The translations under genes and the position numbers were made by a program. From Immersiella caudata (lineage: Eukaryota; Ascomycota; Sordariomycetes; Sordariales; Lasiosphaeriaceae), in contig JAULSU010000003.1 in assembly GCA_030512335.1 (NCBI GenBank), positions 2,728,001-2,792,000 on the forward strand: a stretch of 64,000 nucleotides of DNA. The letters are read 5' to 3'. The notes below the pieces were generated by a model, which was not told where the DNA came from, ran no database searches, and saw only the letters and a list, made by a program, of their open reading frames with translations. Of the stretch, positions 22,131 through 33,425 are shown piece after piece; positions within the stretch are counted from its first letter, which is position 1, and each line of letters starts with the position of its first letter.

Positions 22131-23808
22131 CTACGCGGTGATGCCAACCGACTTCTTGGCATGGAACGTCGACGTGATCTCATCCTCATCGTCGTCGTCG
22201 ATATTCAGCAGCTGGAACCGGTTCGCAGCCGCAGGCGTCTTCTTCGGCTGTGACGCCTCTCTTTTCGGCTTCGGCGGCACTGGAGCATACGGCTGTGCAC
22301 ACTCGTCAACGTCCCACTCAATCTTGGTGCCCTTGTACTTCCTGCACATCAAGTCAGTTGCGCTTCTCATTTTGACCTTTGACGATCTCTTACAGTCGGC
22401 TCATCATGCAGGTCTTGGCATAAATGGCGTTGTGGACCGAGTTCAGCTTGATATGACAGCTGCCATTCGAGAACCCCACACCAACAACCACAAGATTGTG
22501 GATGTGCTCTAGATCATCTCGAATGCTTTCTTCCGTGTGTCTGCCGTCGTAACGGTGGACAACTAAGTTACGTGAGGCACCTTTTCCGATGTGTCCAGCA
22601 ACATGACCCGGAAGTGTGAACTGACGGTCGCTCCACTTGATCTCGATCTCTCGGCAGGTCAGCATCTCCTCGCAACAAAATTAGGCTTCTCAACTCACTC
22701 TCTTGTTCCTGATATACATGTCGTGCTTGCGAACATGGTCGAAGAACTTCCTAGCGTCAACAGCCTGCAAAAATGAGACAGCAGCACTCCGCTCATTGGC
22801 GCGAAGGAAGATATCCAACAGCATGCCGCCTCTCACGGCGTTGGTGATGTCGGCATGGGTAGTTCCCTCGGGTAGATTCGTGAGTAGAACGGTTCTGGTG
22901 CTTTCGCGGTCATACTGGGGGCGGTTCAATTGCGGCTTGGTGTACGTGGCACCCACGACACCATTTGAAGGCGAAGCCTCGTCGCAGGACGCATCATCGT
23001 CCTCTGCATCACCCGTCGCGTCTGCCCAAGATGGGTTGTAGCGATTTCCAGTGCCTCCGCTCTGTGGGTGGATGTGTCCGTTGCCGCTTTCGTTTCCTGC
23101 TGCCTGGCAATACGTGTCTCTGCTGCTCGGAGTGGCGTAGGTGATTTGGGCATGAGGATGCGGAGTGGTCGTGCGCAGTGATGCTCCCCCATCCTCGGTA
23201 ATAGTTTCGGCTTGAGACGGTGTGGCTGCGCCATTGCTCTCTTGCATGGTCTTATCATCCTGACTGAGAATCTTCATGAATGTTAGCATAACACACAAAA
23301 GGCCGTCTCTTCAGGCACCTTGCAACAGAGAAGGTCTTGCGCTGGATGTTGGGATACCTACGGCGACCGTGTCTTCACCTACGCCCCCGCGGAGCAGGTT
23401 CCTCCGCAGATTCTCTGCCTCTCGGTCAGCATGGCGACATATTTCAACGGTTAGGCCGTAAATCGGGGGCTTTTATCCATCAATTTCTCCAGGTGTGCGT
23501 ACCGTATTGTCTGGCAACATTCTTGAGTCGGTCATGCTCAGCCTGCGATATGGTAACGATAGCGACCGGAAGAGTCCCGTTCCTCTCAAACGACTCAGAA
23601 TTCTAGATAAGGGAGGTCAGGAAATGCGCAAGATATATTCATCCCGGTGTACGACGTACAAATTTGGCTCTGGCGTGGGGAGAATTTGTGTCAGTTTTTC
23701 AGCCTCCCCCTCTGGCGTGCCCATCAAGGTTTCGGGATGACCTTACCTGCGAACTAGAGTGTCGAAGTAATCGCGATCAATAGTAACCGTGGAACTGTTG
23801 GACGCCAT
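22131..23808 (-). CDS. Nrd1/Msa2-like RNA-binding protein with two RRMs
   Basis: Seven exons on the minus strand: 23808-23747, 23669-23660, 23602-23503, 23414-23362, 23271-22699, 22647-22394 and 22341-22131; 420 residues. The second exon is a 10-nt microexon that completes TLVRRAKF. N-terminal blocks (TIDRDYFDTLVRR, QYENLRRNLLRGGV) are typical of the fungal 'negative regulator of differentiation 1' family. RRM1 lies at about 187-270 (TVLLTNLPEGTTHADITNAV) and RRM2 at about 280-360 (SIRDDLEHIHNLVVV, then KYKGTKIEWD). The tail ends in NRFQLLNIDDDDEDE. In fission yeast Nrd1 delays sexual differentiation by binding mRNAs of the mating programme. The role here is inferred from family only. All seven exons keep phase, which supports the joins. 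Confidence 0.8.
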
Positions 23809-26202
23809 ATTGTCGAACTCAGACGATGCTCCACAGACGAAACTGTGGTGTATCGTGAAAGCGAAGAAGATTGTTTGCCAGAAGAAACCCCCCTCCCCCC
23901 CCAAGACGCCGCTGCAGCATCTCGTCCAAGACGAGCGGTTGACAGGGTTGCTGCACTTTCCCCCACCAGCCTATTTAGTGGGTCCGAAATGCCGTACCCG
24001 GCTGTGATTTGCTGAGCAGCAGAGCTGCATAGGCGCTAGGGAGCTCGGGCCACTACTTCCCCAGCTGTGGTGGGCTTTGGTCAACGACATCGTTGGTGGC
24101 ATCCACTTGTCTCAGCTTGAGATGTTGGGGCCAATGGACATCCAACACCAAGTGCAGCAATCTACTGTCACAGGAGTTGAATGGAGGAAATCCGTATCCT
24201 TATACTTCTTACTGCTTCTCTGAGAAGGCCTTTATGAAGAAAGGACCACTATGTATTAATGGCCAGAGCGAACCCACCATTATTAGGTCTCCACACATGT
24301 AGCAACTATTCCTTTTGCTCTGATCACACCATTCAAGTACCGGCACCTGGAAATCTTGGTTGTACACTTGGGCTCTAGCCTTCCCGAGTCCAACCAGGCT
24401 GGTCTTCTCGCCTCTATCACCACCTATCTTGAGCGAGGTCCCGTGCGCGGTTCCCCTTTGAACTGTGATACAAGAGACTCATAAATGAACCTGCCGTCAG
24501 ATTCCAGAGTTGACCAGGTTTGGTTTGCATCCTCAAAACGCCTGAATGTGTTAATATGAGGGCAATTTCATCACCCAGAACAGCCTCCCATGATCAAAGT
24601 CAAGCTTGATGATACTACATCCAGACATAGCCTGTCACTTCGTGGAGCCGCTGACCTCAGACCGTTGCTTTACCTGCCCACTTGCAAGGTTCCATTTGTT
24701 CACTGGAACGTGGGACCTCATCCACAAACGCAAGTTGTGTTCACTTCAGAAACCAACAGTAGCGCTGATTTTGGTAGGGATCAGCGGCCGCATTTTACGA
24801 CTTCGCCGCGTTTGCTAATTCAGGCGACTGCATTACCTGACATTGGCAGAATCCGAGAATTGCCCTTCGCTTTCGATTCCTGCACTCAAGCCGGGACCCT
24901 GCTCAAGCCTGATGTGTTGCGCATTAGCTCTGGGCATAGTTCAATTGAGACGAGCATCTCGACACAACAGACTAGGTGCAGACAGCCCGCGAATCCTGCG
25001 CGCACTACTGCGAAGTTTGCTAGCTGCGGGTTCCGGATGGCGCATGTCGGTTTCAGACGCCCCATTGGGGAACAACCGTGTGTGTTCTGAAGCCGCTTTT
25101 CGTGAGATGCTGCGCGTGCGCCGTTGGCTCTCAGCGCAAGGCGGCTCGGCAGACCGTGGTGGAGGAGCGGTGCCAAGGGCTTCTGTCGGTGAGGCGCCCG
25201 GGCGATAGAGAGTAAATAGCCTATCGTCGTTGTGTTTGGTTTCGAGGTCGAATAACCCGGTAACGGCAGCTACAGGGGAGGGGCGGCTTCACTTTCTCGG
25301 GACATCATCTGACGGAACCTAACGGAACCGGCAGATGCAGCAGATCTAACGGGATGCGCGAAGGGGGCACTCTAGGGCTTTTATAACAATCCCACAGCCC
25401 TGTGGGAGGTAACATCGGGCTCGAGTCACGATAACGATTATTTTTAGCCGAGAGGTGAACACGAACGACACAAGAGTCGGACGCTGGAATACGAATCGGT
25501 GCAGCTGGAATGGTATGCCGTCACTGCTGGAACGAGACACACGGCCGAGCGAATTGCGAATTGCAGCGGGGCAACGCGGTCTCCGGCGCCACCATATTTT
25601 TGAGCCCCTCCTGGGAAGGCCAAGGCCGCCCTGGCAGCGCCGATTGGCCGCATAACCCCTGAGCGGATCCGTGAGCTGGCCGCCTGGCTTAGATCCCTGC
25701 CAACAATGCGAAAAGAAGAGTCCCAACCGTGTTTTCTCGATTCGTCCGTTCCAGTCTGTCGCTCCTCCGACCAACTCTGGCTGCTGCATCTCGAACACGC
25801 CTCCCGCCTCCTTCGTTTCCTGTTCCTTGGGCAACCATCGACACTCGCTTTCAGTTCCGTCACTCGCTCTCCTGCATCTTTTCTATTTACCAGTTTATGA
25901 CTCTCTCGATTTGGGCCACATCACGTTTCCTGACGCGCGGGTCCTGTTTTTGGTCGGGCTAAAGGGGTTGCACCACAGCGGCCTGCAAAAAAACCACCTC
26001 GATTCGGTGGGCACTCCACGACGACCACGTCCCTATTTCCCGTGGTTGAACAACATCTCTAGTCATCTTTTTGTACGCCCCAGAAACCCGGTAGTACTTG
26101 GAGTACAATAGGGTACAACTACCGTCCCTCTTGGGGATCTTTGAGACCCGCACGCCTCGCTCTTTGTCGACACCTCGAACGGCACAGAAGAAAGCCGCAA
26201 TC
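23809..26202. other. Divergent intergenic region (Nrd1-like gene / DUF7137 gene), 2.4 kb
   Basis: A long gene-free stretch between divergent genes. Open frames up to 166 codons occur (24590-25090 and 25346-25834) but overlap each other on opposite strands and resemble nothing. A perfect inverted repeat (7-bp arms, 2-base centre) lies at about 25391-25406. Long 5' leaders are plausible. Confidence 0.5.
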
Positions 26203-27088
26203 ATGAGAGCCACGCAGTCTTTCGGCCAGTTGGCGGTCCTGGCATTATCCCTTTCACACACGGTGTCGGCATGGAAACCATGGCCGAACGTTGTGCCAGA
26301 AGTAGACGTCTTGGTCATACGACAAGAAGGTACGGACATCGAGACTTCGGCGGCAAGCAATGCGCTCCGCTAACTGACAACTTGCAGACCAGCCGACCCA
26401 AACAGCCCCTCCTGAAAACCAGCAGACGAACACTTCTAGGAGAATCATCACCACAAATTTGAACACCGGCGGAATTTCGCAAACCGCGACGGGAACGGGA
26501 ACCGCTAGGGGCAACAGCACCAGGTCCTCGGCTCCTAAGAAGACCATGTTCAACCCACAAGATCCAGCTGGAGGTGTCTCCATGCAAACACCCGCAGCCA
26601 CGGCCGGCTATCAGCTTTACAAGCTCAAGCACGAGTTTGTGACTTTCGGCTGGAACTACACCAACCTGCAGGGCACCCCCACGGCCGTCGACGTGCTGGT
26701 CAGCTGCTCGAAGGCTGCGCAGACCTGGACGCTTACTCAAAACATGACGTTCGCCACACCCGCTTCGTACGTCTGGGATCTCGACAAATTCCAGGAGGAA
26801 AACATCCACAGCCAGCTGCCCACCGAACAGTATACCTTGATCATCCACGATTCAGACAGTGCCATCACGGACTCCCCCGAACCCGGCTACCTCGCGCCAT
26901 TTACTGGTCTCGTCTTTGGTCTCTACGAGCCCCGAGCCCCGACTCCGCTGGGCGAGTGGAAATGCGCTTCTTGCAGCGGTGCCATGTCAAATGTGGAGGT
27001 AAGGGCACTAGGCGGCGTTTTGGCTATGAGTGCCGTGACAGTGCTCAGCTTCACCTGGTTCGTCGGTGGCTTCGCCGCGATTCTTTAA
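26203..27088 (+). CDS. DUF7137-family secretory-pathway membrane protein
   Basis: Exons 26203-26329 and 26388-27088 give 275 residues. The first ~23 residues are a signal peptide (hydrophobic core LAVLALSLSHTVSA, probable cut before WKPWP). A polar Thr/Ser/Gln-rich spacer follows (about 45-100), suited to O-glycosylation. Then comes a folded domain of about 130 residues with N-glycosylation sequons (NYT, NMT) and a closing Cys pair (CASC). The last ~25 residues are a hydrophobic segment (VLAMSAVTVLSFTWFVGG), so the mature protein is probably a type I membrane protein, or possibly GPI-anchored. I recognise it as the widely conserved fungal family of unknown function annotated DUF7137. The splice (QE|DQ) is phase-correct; the 58-nt intron is typical. 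Confidence 0.8.
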
Positions 27089-27424
27089 ATTCTTGACTGG
27101 ATATACATTAAGTGCGGCATCTATCTGTTGTAATGCTTCTAGGGAGGCGGTAACGAAGATGAGGGCGCGGATGAAGTTTTGGCACTATAATACGAACTGC
27201 AAGAGGCGGCGTTTTTGGATATGAGAAGATATTGCGTTGCCATTTGTTCGGAGTCATATGCTGGCTTGGGGCTCAGAAAATTATGGAGAGGTAGACTCGA
27301 TGCATGTTTATTATCTATTCCCATGGCAGCTGAAGCGACTTGCATATAGGTATCGGGCAGCTTAATGACACACTTCGCTGATTACCTCTTCTGGCTCGTT
27401 GAACAGCCATCAGACTTAACCAGT
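27089..27424. other. Convergent spacer (DUF7137 gene / CDK11-like gene)
   Basis: About 340 bases between convergent genes. Nothing beyond expected 3' UTRs is seen. Confidence 0.5.
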
Positions 27425-28901
27425 TCAGACCATGCGCAGTGAGAAACCTCCCCCTCTCTCCTCTTTGTCCCGCCCAGTGAATAAACCGCTGAAGTCCACA
27501 CTCCCCAGCTCCACTGCTTGTCCACGCACAGGTGCCAGCGGCGTCTGTCTCTTCCGCCGTCTCTCTTGCCCAGCCTTGCTAGGGAACGTAGGGAACATGG
27601 CCTCTACCTTGGGCTTGGGATCCTGCCGAAAGTACTCATGCGCCAGCATCTCCCGCGCAGCGGGTCTTTTATCCGGATCCAGCGCCAATAAGCTATTCAG
27701 GAGTGATACTCCTGCCCCTGTGAGTAACGGGAACCGCGCACGCACGGCCGAACCTGTTGCGGCTCCGGGTACTTTAGCCGGGAGCCGCAGGGCACGCGCG
27801 TTAGGTAGGCGCCGAAAGGATGGCCAGGTTTCTTCTGTAGGAAGACCGCATAGTTCGAAAATTTGCTGGAGCTCGTCGACTTCGTTTTTGCCTTGGAGGA
27901 GGGGCTCGCGTGTGAGAAGCTCGCCGAAAATACAGCCGATGGACCACATGTCGATGGCCTGACTGTAGCGGGTTGCGCCGAGGAGGAGTTCGGGGGCGCG
28001 GTACCATAGGGTGACGACTAGTTGGGTAAGTTTGGGGGGTGGGGGGTCGCCGACGTAACGGGCCATGCCGAAGTCGGCAATTTTCAGCTGGCCGCGGTTA
28101 TTGAGGAGGAGGTTGGAGGTTTTGAGATCGCGGTGAAGGATCCAATTGTCGTGGAGGTAGGAGACGCCGGAGGCGAGTTGCAGGAGGAGTGTTTTTACTT
28201 CGGAGGCGAGAAAGGGTTCGGGCATGTCTTCGAGGATGGATTTGAGGTCGTGTTCGACGAACTCGAGAACGAGGAAGATACTGGGAGGGAGGTTAGTAAG
28301 GATGACTGGGAAGGCAAAGGCATTGGGCAGCGTACTTCTCAATCTTGCTCGTATCCTCGCCGACGACCACCTCTTGGAGCTTTACCACATTTCGGTGGTC
28401 GCAGTCCTTCAGGATCTGAATCTCTCGCAAGCCCGTAACTGGTAACCCGCCGCGATCCTTGGGGTCGATTTTTAGCCTCTTCAATGCCACGACTTTCCCT
28501 GTTGATTGCTCTTGTGCCCGCGCTACCCATCCGTATGCTCCTTCTTCTATGTCATTAAGCTTGTCGTAGTTCTCGACACTCCTACAGCGCCCGAACGCGC
28601 CGCCTTCGAATCGGAGCAATTCGGAGCTACGGCCGGTTGTGTTTGTTGCTGTCGTGTTCTCTCGGTCGGGTGAAAGCCTCCTCCGTTTAGTTGGTGGTCG
28701 TGTCGCATCTTCATCCTCGCGTTCTCGTTGCGCCTGTGAGGCCCTCGCTGCTTCGACTTCGCGGGCCTTTTTCTCTTCCTCCAACTTCCGCGCTTTCTCA
28801 GTCTTGAGGCGCTTCTTCTCCTCCTTCCCCCTCTTCTTCTGAGCCTCTAGCGCCGCGTCGTCCTCATCGTCGGCCCAGCGGGACTTTCCTTTACTCGCCA
28901 T
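27425..28901 (-). CDS. CDK11/Ppk23-type cyclin-dependent protein kinase
   Basis: Exons 28901-28336 and 28280-27425 (minus) give 473 residues. The first ~100 residues are highly charged, with a Lys/Glu-rich probable coiled coil and a basic patch (TKRRRLS), resembling the N-terminus of CDK11 proteins. The kinase domain begins near 112: Gly loop EGAYGWV (120-126), Lys141, catalytic Asp240 in HRDLK, DFG Asp258 and the T-loop end VVTLWYRAPE. The cyclin-binding helix reads PVTGLRE (154-160), close to the PITSLRE of CDK11. The Gly loop carries Ala-Tyr where CDK1 has Thr14-Tyr15. CDK11 and fission yeast Ppk23 act in the nucleus and have been tied to transcription, splicing and Mediator. CDK10 is the main alternative. 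Confidence 0.88.
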
Positions 28902-29317
28902 GGGGCGCGGGAGGCACCAGTGCCCTGCAAACGGAAACTTGGGTCGGAAGCTGACAGTATCCTATCGCTGCCCAGGTTGCTCAGGCATCTCAAATTATAA
29001 GGTAAAGCACGTGTGGTTGCAGGTGCTAACGGATTTAATGGCGAAACGACGTCACCGTGCGTCGAAAAGGGAACAGTCATGATCGTGGAGAGGGAGCCTC
29101 ATTAATTTGGAGATCTACTGGTTGGTCGAAGCTCAGACCAGCCGCTCAGCGGTATCCTTGGCGCAGTTTGAGACATTGAATTTCAAACCACCTGGTAAAC
29201 GATTCATACCTGCTCCAACAGAGCCTTTCTGCCTCCAAATTTGTGATCCCCTTGCAACAGTAAAGCTGTCCTTGAAGGGATGGTATCTGGCAAAAAGAAT
29301 GCCCTAAGCCTTAGGGC

Positions 29318-29321
29318 AAAA
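29318..29321 (-). terminator. RNA polymerase III terminator of the tRNA-Val gene
   Basis: Read on the minus strand, four T lie four bases after the tRNA 3' end. A 7-bp hairpin (29301-29317, GCCCTAA arms, loop of three) and a run of five T at 29292-29296 follow as a possible backup. Confidence 0.7.
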
Positions 29322-29325
29322 GGGA

Positions 29326-29399
29326 TGATCGAACCCGGGCTCGAACCGGAGACCTTATGCGTGTGAAGCATACGTGATAACCAACTACACCATCCGACC
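29326..29399 (-). tRNA. tRNA-Val (anticodon CAC)
   Basis: A 74-nt tRNA without an intron. The acceptor stem GGTCGGA pairs with TTCGATC (two G-U pairs), discriminator A. The D arm contains TAGTTGGTTAT. The anticodon stem TATGC/GCATA encloses the loop TTCACAC, so the anticodon is CAC (valine, GUG). The T arm is TCCGG-TTCGAGC-CCGGG and supplies the B box. CCA is not encoded, as expected in eukaryotes. Confidence 0.95.
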
Positions 29400-30253
29400 A
29401 ATCTCAGATACCAGTGTATCCCGGTATTTCGCCCTACAAGCCACTGCTTACCTCTCAGCAGCTGTTGGAAACTGCTCGCCACCACCTGTTCCAAAACTAC
29501 ACGCGAGCAAATTGTGCCATTTCCCAATCACGGGTGTCCGATTTATTCTTTGTGGGAAAAAAAAAATGGAACGAACTGGCCTTCACTCCGCTCTGCTTCT
29601 ACTCCGCGTCTTCTTGAGCCTGGAGTTGCCCTAGTGGACACAATATATAATAACCCTGCCCATCCGGCCCAGGGGAACAATCCGCGACTTCATCTCCAGA
29701 CCACTGCGACTGAACATGAAAAGCAGCTTTGAAACCTTTGCTCTCCGCCCAGTCCGCTGCGGCCCAAGTAGGCGATTAACTATTTCACAGGAGGTGGATG
29801 GAGACCAGAGGTTGAGTCGAGCCAAACAAGATTTAAATCGTCGGCATACATCCTTTCGAAACACGGTATCCAGACAGGAATTACGCTGCATTTACCTGAC
29901 AAGGTAAACTGGAGACTGCACACGAAGCCCAGTCAAGAGCGCCAAGTGATTCCATCCCAAGTTCTTAGAGCCGGTCGGTCCCGGTTTCAATATCCACGGG
30001 AACTGGTTCTCAGAGGAAATGTTCGGAGGGGCTCGCGCCAAGACCTCTTTTTGGTGGTGGGGAAGATGCGGCTGCAAGGGTGTGCAGGCTATCGTGCCCC
30101 GCCGTCTCAGCCGCGTGAATCTCACCTGGACCTTGACTATCTATCTTCAAGCCACAACCCCCGTTCAGCATCGTTCGGCGCACCGCAATAGTATTTTGTA
30201 CTTTCCTTTGAAGCTGAGCTGTATTCAGCTGTCGCCGATAACCAGTGCCCATC

Positions 30254-32515
30254 ATGGCTGGCCGATTTGTGCGCGCGTCGAAATATCGTGAGTGCGGCTA
30301 CTCGCCGATTACCAGATTCTCGGTTTGCGGCAAGCTCCCAGCCGCGATGCGACCATTGCTGACGTTACGGCCTCTGTCGCCTGCGCAGGACATGTCTTTG
30401 GCAAGTCCACCAGAAAGGAGTTTTGTTACGACAACTTGCACATCAGTCGCAATGCCTGGGACACAAATCTTGTGAAGGTGCGAAGCACGAAGGGCTTCCC
30501 GGTCCGGCCTCGCAAAGGTCATCGAATTGTCGCGTGCTAACCCTGAAACCTCCCGCTCCAGGCCAACCCCGAATACCTCTCAGTCAATTGGGAATCCAGC
30601 GGTGGCGGCGCATTCGCAGTCATTCCCCTCAACGAGAAGGGAAAGCTCCCCGATCAAATACCACTCTTCAGGGGTCACACCGCCGCTGTGCTCGACACTG
30701 ACTGGTGAGCACGCCAAAGCCGGCCATTCACCCAGCATCTCGACCGTCTGACACTAGACCAGGCACCCTTTTAACGACCGCATCATTGCCTCAGCCTCTG
30801 ACGATGGAAAGGTCTTCATTTGGGAGGTTCCACAGAACTTCACCCTCTACACAGACGGCGACGAGGTCGTCGACGTTACCCCCGTTAGCAAACTGACCGG
30901 TCACTCGAGGTATGCTAGTTCTCGTTGGTCTGGACTTTGCGATATGGTTCCTAATATACTTTCAGAAAAGTCGGACAGGTTCTTTTCAACCCCGCCGCTG
31001 AGAACATCCTTGCCTCGGCCTCTGGCGATCTGACCATCAAACTATGGGACATCGGCACTGGTCAGGCCAACCTTGTCCTCAAGCACCCCGACATCGTGCA
31101 GAGTCTCTCATGGAGTGCCAACGGCGCTTTCCTGGCCACCACCTCGCGAGACAAGAAACTGCGCGTGTGGGATGTTCGTCAACAATCGCCAGTCCACGAG
31201 TATGCTGGCCACGAGGGTGCGAAGAACAGTCGTGCTGTGTGGATGGGCGAGCACAACCGTATCGCTACCACCGGTTTTTCCCGAATGAGCGAGAGGCAAA
31301 TTGGTCTCTGGGAGCCGGGCAGGAAGGAACCCATTGGGGGCTTCACTTCTCTCGACTCCATCTCTGGTATCTGCATGCCGTTCTGGGGTGAGTGACTGCC
31401 AAGCCTTCTTCCACTGCGCGATGTCTAACTTACGGGTTAGATGATGGATCCAGCTGCCTCTATCTTGCCGGCAAGGGGTAAGTAATGTCACGCCCTGGAC
31501 TCCAATGCTTGCGAAGCTGACCCACCCCTGTCTAGTGATGGCAACATTCGCTACTTCGAGTATGAGAACGACAAGTTCGAGTTCCTCTCCGAACACAAGT
31601 CTGCCGATCCTCAGCGAGGTATCGCATTCTTGCCTAGGCGCGGTATCAACGTAGGTGACCCCTGCACACGCCCCTGTACAGATCTGACAAGACCAGGTGC
31701 ATGAGAATGAGATCATGAGAGCGTTCAAGACGATCAACGACACTTGGATTGAGCCTATCTCTTTCACTGTTCCTCGCCGGGCTGAGACTTTCCAGTCTGA
31801 CATTTACCCCCCGGCCATTGGTCTCAAGCCTGCCATGTCTGCGAAGGAGTGGCTCGACGGGAAGACGGGTGTTCCTGCCAAGATTGACCTGGAGAGCATC
31901 TACGAAGGTAGCGCACCTGTCGAGATCCCTGCAGACTACAAACCTGCGGTGGCTCCTGCCCGTGCCGCCGCAGCTGCCCCCGCTCCGAAAAAGGAGCCGG
32001 AGCCGGCCCCGGCCCCGACTCCTGCCTACCGTGCCCCACCCACCACCGCCGACCAGAAGGCCTCGATCTCCAACATGGCAAACAAGTACCAGGACGACGA
32101 GGAGTCTTCGGACGATGAGGCCGAAACTTCGAGCTTCGAGGAGATCTCCCGCCCGGCACCGAGACCTGCTCCTGCGGCGGTCCGAACACCGGTTACGCCT
32201 GCTCCTCCTGCCCAAGCGAAGCCCCCGTCACCAACCAAGACGGCTTCGGCCGCTCCATTTCGTGCGACCTTTGGCGATGCACCCAAGTCTAGCTCTTCGT
32301 CGGACTCTGATCTCCTGGACAAGATCAAGGAGCTCTTCGACCACCAGAACAAGATCATTGGTGCCCAGAGCGATAAGATCACTGCTCAGAGCCAAATTAT
32401 CTCTCAGCTCGCCGCTGATGTGGAGGCTCTGAAGAAGCGTGTCGGACCTGGCTCGCAGGAGCAGAGCGAGCGGATCCGACAGCTCGAGCTCGAGCTCGAG
32501 GAAGCGCGATCTTAG
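30254..32515 (+). CDS. crn1: Coronin, actin-binding WD40 protein
   Basis: Eight exons: 30254-30287, 30389-30477, 30562-30704, 30763-30909, 30966-31387, 31441-31477, 31536-31650 and 31697-32515; 601 residues. The start MAGRFVRASKYRHVFG is the conserved coronin N-terminus and is produced only by the first splice. A seven-bladed WD40 propeller follows (HTAAVLDTDWHPFNDRIIAS and similar repeats), then the coronin C-terminal extension (RAFKTINDTWIEPISFTVPR). A Pro/Ala-rich linker of about 130 residues leads to a C-terminal coiled coil (LDKIKELFDHQNKII onward) that in relatives mediates oligomerisation. Coronin binds F-actin and modulates Arp2/3 at cortical patches during endocytosis and hyphal growth. 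Every exon keeps the frame. Confidence 0.96.
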
Positions 32516-33425
32516 GTGACGTTGGTTGCGTGGTGGATTGACAATTTAACTTGCCAGCGGAAACGACTGACGACGATGGCGCACGACCTCTGTGGGCTTA
32601 CGAATGTATGTCTCTGTGGATAAGTTCGGACCAATTGGTGTCTGCTACTTTGCACCAACGAGGTCTTTTGATTTTGTAACGTCAAGCGGCTTGTGGCTTT
32701 CTCTTTTCCCTCTCCGTCGTTCTGGTGTTTTTTCGCTTTGCGCAAAGGGAAAAGCATCAGGTTGGGAAAAAAAAAAGGAGATCCGAGGACCGAGGCTTCT
32801 CCTTGGGAAAATATGATTCAGAGTATAGTACATCGCAGAAATACCCAATCAGCTATTCAATGTTGCACTTGCTATATCCGAGTTTGGGTGTCGTGCATGC
32901 TTGGAGACTGGAGACGAGGGAGTTTCAACCCGATCTCGCTCCCCGCAACAACGTACTCTGGAGGTTCCTTCTCAAGTCTCCTCTCGTTTGCTTTGTGCCC
33001 AGAACTGGGCTGAGATTTGATCAATCAACAACTCGTTTTTGATCCTGCTGTTTCATCCTGGTCAAGGGGCCATACTAAAGTCTTACTACCCACCTAGTCA
33101 AAGTGACAGGCAATACGCCCAGGCCACCCTTTTCTTTGTCTGGCAGTTTTGGTAGACAAAGGCCAAGCCTCGGGAGCCGAACAGTACCCATTGTTGCTTG
33201 TCGGGAGTTTGAGGGAGTGTTTACTTCATACCTCATATAAAACTCCATTGCCATTCCTTACTCTTCCTTGTCAGCATTGTCGCAAGTCACCTAGTAAGGA
33301 AACCGTGCCGTCTTTTTGGTCGGTTTGCCCCCCCCCACCCTCTCTCTCTCTCCCCAAAACGCCTCAATCGATCCACCAGACACATATCGGTACTTCTTGG
33401 CCGATCGAAATCAAAATCTTTAAGA
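32516..33425. other. Intergenic region with pyrimidine-rich leader
   Basis: About 910 bases between two genes in the same orientation. Near its right end lies a C9 run (33328-33336) and a CT repeat (33341-33351), typical of 5' leader pyrimidine tracts. Nothing else is recognised. Confidence 0.5.

Larger units (their letters stand above)
28902..30253. other. Divergent region (CDK11-like gene / coronin) holding a tRNA gene
   Basis: About 1.35 kb between divergent gene starts. It contains a tRNA-Val gene on the minus strand (29326-29399). The remainder shows no supported coding sequence. Confidence 0.6.

Noticed and set aside
25391..25406. A perfect inverted repeat (CCCACAG/CTGTGGG) considered as a terminator or protein-binding site
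   Set aside because: A single short palindrome in a 2.4-kb spacer occurs easily by chance and has no partner or T-run.
31108..31803. A 231-codon minus-strand frame antisense to coronin
   Set aside because: Lies across several coronin exons and introns whose joins restore WD40 repeats; no family match of its own.
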